This document shows positions 61,000-64,000 of a DNA stretch of 64,000 nucleotides, one piece after another. Under the pieces are notes generated by a model. The model did not search any database. It saw nothing but the letters and a program-made list of their open reading frames with translations, and was not told the origin of the DNA. This stretch comes from an uncultured Hyphomonas sp. (GTDB taxonomy: Bacteria > Pseudomonadota > Alphaproteobacteria > Caulobacterales > Hyphomonadaceae), in the NCBI RefSeq assembly GCF_963675305.1, contig NZ_OY776147.1, positions 3,286,001-3,350,000 on the forward strand, written 5' to 3'. The translations under genes were made by a program, and so were the position numbers. Each line of letters opens with the position of its first letter. Position 1 is the stretch's first letter.

Positions 61000-61599
61000 A
61001 TGTCGACAGATGCCAGCGAGAAGAAAACTTCCCGCAAAGGCCCTTCGCGCAGCGAGGAGTCCCGTTCTGCCATCCTTGAAGCGACACGGGCCGAGCTTGC
61101 CGAGGCAGGCTGGCGGACGTTCAGCGTCGACTCGGTCGCCAAGCGCGCCAGCGCCTCGAAACAGACCATCTATCGCTGGTGGCCTTCGATCGGTGCCATG
61201 TGTGTCGATGCCGCCCTGGCCCTGGTGCCAGACAGTCCGGACGGCGGACGCGACCCGCAGGAACGCATCGCGACGCTGATCGTCCCGCTGGAAGCCGCTG
61301 CCCGCACCGGGAATGGCCACGCCGTGCTGCGCGGCGCGCTGATGGCCGCGGCCGACGACCAGCATGCCGGCGAAGCCTGGCGTGCCTGGATGAACCGCGA
61401 CATCCGCCAGCCCATGCGCATGGTGCTCGCCGAACTGGCGGCGAAACGCGTAATCCGCCGCGATTTCGACCTGGATGAAGTGATCGAGCAGCTGCTCGGG
61501 CCGCTCTGGCACCGGATCTGTGTGATCCGCGGACCGGTGAAGGAAGGCTACAGCATGCAGCAGGCGCGCTACGCCCTGCGGGTCTATTCCACCATCTGA
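61000..61599 (+). CDS. TetR-family transcriptional regulator
   Basis: 199 residues. The N-terminal helix-turn-helix has 'SRSAILEATRAELAEAGWRT' and 'AKRASASKQTIYRWWPSIGA', a classic TetR recognition helix. The C-terminal part is an effector-binding helical domain with no clue to the ligand. The nearest candidate targets are the divergent carbonic anhydrase and the acyltransferase gene downstream. Confidence 0.9.
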   Translation: MSTDASEKKTSRKGPSRSEESRSAILEATRAELAEAGWRTFSVDSVAKRASASKQTIYRWWPSIGAMCVDAALALVPDSPDGGRDPQERIATLIVPLEAAARTGNGHAVLRGALMAAADDQHAGEAWRAWMNRDIRQPMRMVLAELAAKRVIRRDFDLDEVIEQLLGPLWHRICVIRGPVKEGYSMQQARYALRVYSTI

Positions 61600-61686
61600 C
61601 ACCGGGAAACTTCCCCCAGCCCGGCACACGGATCGCGTTCTGCACGAATCTTGCAGCGGAACCTCCCAAACTGGGAGGAAAACCGC

Positions 61687-62739
61687 ATGTCCGCCGGACG
61701 CATCGCCTGGATCGATTACGCCAAAGGTATCGGCATCATTCTTGTGGTGATGTCTGCCGCCGCCATCGGCTATGGCGCGCCGGAAGGCGGCGTGAACTGG
61801 ATGCTGGGCCTCGCAGACTGGGCCCGTCCGTTCGTGGTTCCGGCCTTTTTCCTGATTTCCGGCCTGTTCCTGCATCGCGGGCTCTTCGGCTCAGCCCCGG
61901 TCTATTTTGACCGCAAGATCCTCCGCTTCGCCTATTTCTTTGCGCTCTGGCTGGCCATCGAAACCGTCATCCTGAACGCTGGTATGTTCTCGCAGGGCCT
62001 GCCCGGCCTCGCCCAGCTGTATCTCAGCGGCCTGGTCTCGCCGCAAAGTCCGCTCTGGTTCATCCAGCAGCTCTTCCTCTTCTATCTCGTCACGCGGGCC
62101 ATCCGCCGCCAGAAGCCGGCGCGAATTCTGGCTGGTGCTGGCATGCTGCAAATCCTCGCCGCAGCGGGCCTGTTCCAGTCCGGATGGTCTGTCCTCGACC
62201 ATTTCGCGGCGAATTTCGTGTTCTTCTATGCCGGCTATGTGGGCGCATCCCTAGCGTTCGGTTTCGCGAACAAAGCGGAGAACCGCCTGCGTGATCTTGG
62301 CTGGACCCTGGCTGTCTGGGCCGGTGTGCACACCGCCTTCGTCGCCATGGGGATCGCGGACCTGCCAATCGTTTCACTGATCCTCGGCTTTGCCGGGACG
62401 TTCGCGCTGATCAGCGCTGGCGTGCTGCTTGCCCGTATCCCGGCCGCGCATTTCATCGGTGACGCCGGACGCCAGTCTTTCGCGATCTATCTCGGCTTCT
62501 TCATCCCGCTCCAGCTCCTGCTGATGCTGGTGAAGATGAGCGGGATTTTCGCAGACACCGGCGCCGCCAGCCTGGCAATTGCCGCCGCCACGCTGATGAT
62601 CGCGCTTGGCATGCACCGGCTTGCGATGGAAACCCCGCTAAGGGCGCTTTATGTCCGCCCCCGGATTTTCCGGCTCAAACCATCACAGGCGGCTGGGCGC
62701 GGCAGCCTGCTTGTCGCACCGACACAGCCAGACGCCTGA
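61687..62739 (+). CDS. Acyltransferase 3-family membrane protein
   Basis: 350 residues from ATG 61687 (GGGAGG upstream), about ten transmembrane helices. 'IAWIDYAKGIGIILVVMSAA' matches the first helix of Acyl_transf_3, but the conserved His that normally follows VVM (as in VVMMHS) is Ala here. Later 'LISGLFLHRGLF' carries the family's Arg/His loop. Members O-acetylate surface sugars or lipids. Loss of the first-helix His suggests altered or no acyl transfer. Confidence 0.82.
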   Translation: MSAGRIAWIDYAKGIGIILVVMSAAAIGYGAPEGGVNWMLGLADWARPFVVPAFFLISGLFLHRGLFGSAPVYFDRKILRFAYFFALWLAIETVILNAGMFSQGLPGLAQLYLSGLVSPQSPLWFIQQLFLFYLVTRAIRRQKPARILAGAGMLQILAAAGLFQSGWSVLDHFAANFVFFYAGYVGASLAFGFANKAENRLRDLGWTLAVWAGVHTAFVAMGIADLPIVSLILGFAGTFALISAGVLLARIPAAHFIGDAGRQSFAIYLGFFIPLQLLLMLVKMSGIFADTGAASLAIAAATLMIALGMHRLAMETPLRALYVRPRIFRLKPSQAAGRGSLLVAPTQPDA

Positions 62740-62749
62740 TAATCGGCGC

Positions 62750-63298
62750 CTAGCGCCCCCGGTTCCACACCATCAGCGGATCGAAGGCGCCGGTTTCCGC
62801 GGCCTTCTGGAGCTGTGCGATCTGTTCGGAGACGGGGTTTTCACCCGATGCCTTGGCCCGCGCGCCATACAGGGCCTCGTCGAGACGGCAGATCTGTTCG
62901 AACAGCGCTTCTGACCGGTCCACCAGCTCCAGGAAGCGCGCCGGCAGGCCCCTGCCCTCCTGCGCCTTCACATCGAGCGGCGGATCCTCTCTCCGTATGC
63001 GGTATTTCTTGGCGGCCGCGTCGTCGCGCTTCATCTCGCCATCGCGCACCGCTTTCTGCATGACCAGCCAGCTCGCGGCCTGCATCAGGCGCGTCGTCAG
63101 CTCCATGCTCCAGGCGGCATAGGTCAGCCCCGGTTCGCGATCCAGCGTCTTGGCATGTTCGCGGCCCGGCCCGTCCAGATAGGTGGCCGTTTCCTCCACC
63201 AGCGCCATGCCGCGCGTGAAGACGGTATCGAACAGCTTGCCGCCGGTGAACCCGTCCGACATGCTCATGCCTTCGCCTTGCGACTGTTCCGCTGCCAT
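62750..63298 (-). CDS. rcdA: RcdA, adaptor for regulated CtrA proteolysis (DUF1465)
   Basis: 182 residues. 'KLFDTVFTRGMALVEETATY' then 'LDGPGREHAKTLDREPGLTY' and 'AAWSMELTTRLMQAASWLVM', with 'RFLELVDRSEALFEQICRLD', match Caulobacter RcdA closely. RcdA works with CpdR and PopA to deliver CtrA to ClpXP during the cell cycle. The start may be an internal Met (positions 11 or 13). Its presence supports a Caulobacterales-type cell cycle. Confidence 0.9.
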   Translation of the reverse strand: MAAEQSQGEGMSMSDGFTGGKLFDTVFTRGMALVEETATYLDGPGREHAKTLDREPGLTYAAWSMELTTRLMQAASWLVMQKAVRDGEMKRDDAAAKKYRIRREDPPLDVKAQEGRGLPARFLELVDRSEALFEQICRLDEALYGARAKASGENPVSEQIAQLQKAAETGAFDPLMVWNRGR

Positions 63299-63360
63299 AA
63301 CTCTGTCCCTGACGTTCTGGACACCAACACCTGCTTTACCATGGCGATGTTTATGTCCGC

Positions 63361-63552
63361 TTAATCCCCGCCGCCACCAAACAGCGCATCGGCGGCTGCT
63401 TTCTGGGCGCGCTTTTTCTCGATTTCCCGTTCGCAGGCGGCGATACCGTCTTTCAGCTGCGCAATGCGCGCTTCCAGCTCTTCCACCGACATCTGCTCCA
63501 GCGTCTGCGGTGTGTTTACGAGGATCGGCTCTTCATCCGAAATTGCCATCAT
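63361..63552 (-). CDS. DUF1192 small protein
   Basis: 63 residues. 'ILVNTPQTLEQMSVEELEAR' and 'IAQLKDGIAACEREIEKKRA' are the DUF1192 motif, then an Ala/Gly tail. The helix is probably coiled-coil. Family members are commonly adjacent to rcdA, as here; function unknown. Confidence 0.87.
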   Translation of the reverse strand: MMAISDEEPILVNTPQTLEQMSVEELEARIAQLKDGIAACEREIEKKRAQKAAADALFGGGGD

Positions 63553-63632
63553 CGCCTCCCGATCCGTCTCTTGGGGTTCATCAAAGCAGAAACAGGCCTT
63601 ACATGCGACTCCTCAACACGGGAGTCATGCAC

Positions 63633-64000
63633 ATGGGCGAGACGATGAAAGCCGTCGAAATCGAGAAGGACGGGCCGCTTTACCTGGCGGACCTGCCAAA
63701 GCCGGAACCGGGCGCGAATGAGGTTCTGGTCAAGACGGCCTTTTCCGGCCTGAACCGGGCAGATCTCGTCCAGCGCGCGGGCGCCTATCCCCCGCCGCCC
63801 GGCGCCTCCACCATCCTGGGACTGGAAGTCTCCGGCACGGTCGAAGCCGTCGGCAGCGATGTGACGCGCTGGAAGGTTGGCGACACGGTTTGCGGGCTGC
63901 TCGCGGGCGGCGGCTATGCCGAATATGTGTCGGTCGATGAAGGGTCGCTCTTCCCGGTGCCAGAGGGAATGAGCCTCGACCAGGCCGCCTGTCTGCCGGA
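63633..64000 (+). CDS. Quinone oxidoreductase, zinc-alcohol-dehydrogenase family (partial)
   Basis: Cut off by the window end after about 122 codons. From ATG 63633, with GGGAG eight bases upstream; in-frame ATGs at 63603, 63627 and 63645 are alternatives. The translation runs 'MKAVEIEKDGPLYLADLPKP', then 'SGLNRADLVQRAGAYPPPPG', 'GLEVSGTVEAVGSDVTRWKV' and 'GDTVCGLLAGGGYAEYVSVD'. This is the PIG3/QOR-type GroES domain of NADPH:quinone reductases, without the structural zinc cysteines seen in true alcohol dehydrogenases. Confidence 0.88.
   Translation, partial: MGETMKAVEIEKDGPLYLADLPKPEPGANEVLVKTAFSGLNRADLVQRAGAYPPPPGASTILGLEVSGTVEAVGSDVTRWKVGDTVCGLLAGGGYAEYVSVDEGSLFPVPEGMSLDQAACLP

Noticed and set aside
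1..64000. tRNA, rRNA, CRISPR, transposase or integrase genes
   Set aside because: I looked through all intergenic gaps and translated frames and found no convincing example.

Overview
The window looks like GC-rich chromosomal DNA of an alphaproteobacterium, most likely the Hyphomonadaceae/Caulobacterales branch. The signs are an RcdA (CtrA-degradation adaptor) gene next to a DUF1192 gene, the order dapF-mtaB-ftsY, ethylmalonyl-CoA-pathway genes (mch plus a CitE/Mcl2-like lyase), a ccmABCDG block, and Ala/Glu-rich tails on ribosomal proteins S16 and L19. The genus is an inference from gene content and protein style. I saw no insertion sequence, prophage, CRISPR array, tRNA or rRNA. Coding is dense and no gene-free stretch exceeds 300 bases. 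The longest gaps (4571-4741, 38622-38901, 47819-48019, 56833-57029) hold leaders or promoters, except 47819-48019, where I see no feature.

Layout. 1-1762: tail of a gliding-type ABC transport protein, a DUF4340 protein and a DUF1223 secreted protein. 1825-7485: aconitase (minus), then a divergent cytochrome c maturation operon preceded by a short leader ORF that ends in Cys-Cys-Ala-Ala and overlaps ccmA. 7501-13074: a MarR regulator with a histone-H1-like tail, Nudix hydrolase, YciB, EamA transporter, D-aminoacylase-like hydrolase, and a membrane protein/XRE regulator pair behind an operator-rich promoter. 13080-19826 (all minus): ftsY, mtaB, dapF, a membrane protein, mch, a small membrane protein, arsC-like and the CitE/Mcl2-like lyase. 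19956-27503: assorted secreted protein, beta-lactamase-fold hydrolase, transporters, MscS channel, asd and amidohydrolase. 27581-35050: leuB, leuD and leuC, separated by small lipoproteins (one copy degenerate), VOC protein and cysK. 35155-47818: hybrid histidine kinase and the ffh/rpsP/rimM/trmD/rplS group, interrupted by two beta/gamma-crystallin genes and a 5-kb block that starts with a manganese riboswitch. 48020-64000: acetyltransferase, prolyl oligopeptidase, AGE epimerase, gpmA, lone deaminase, glycosyltransferase, GST, an Hsp20 gene with a ROSE-type RNA thermometer, a lipoprotein methyltransferase-like protein, 2OG oxygenase, ppa, carbonic anhydrase, TetR, acyltransferase, rcdA and the start of a quinone oxidoreductase.

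How it fits together. Much of the window is housekeeping: protein targeting (Ffh, FtsY), ribosome assembly, branched-chain and aspartate-family amino acids (leuBCD, asd, dapF, cysK), central carbon (acnA, gpmA, mch, lyase) and c-type cytochrome assembly. The most interesting points are regulatory or architectural: three distinct RNA-level controls (coupled Cys leader, Mn riboswitch masking its ribosome site, ROSE thermometer), the MarR-H1 fusion, the crystallin pair placed inside the ribosomal operon, and the tandem small-lipoprotein array with a decayed member.
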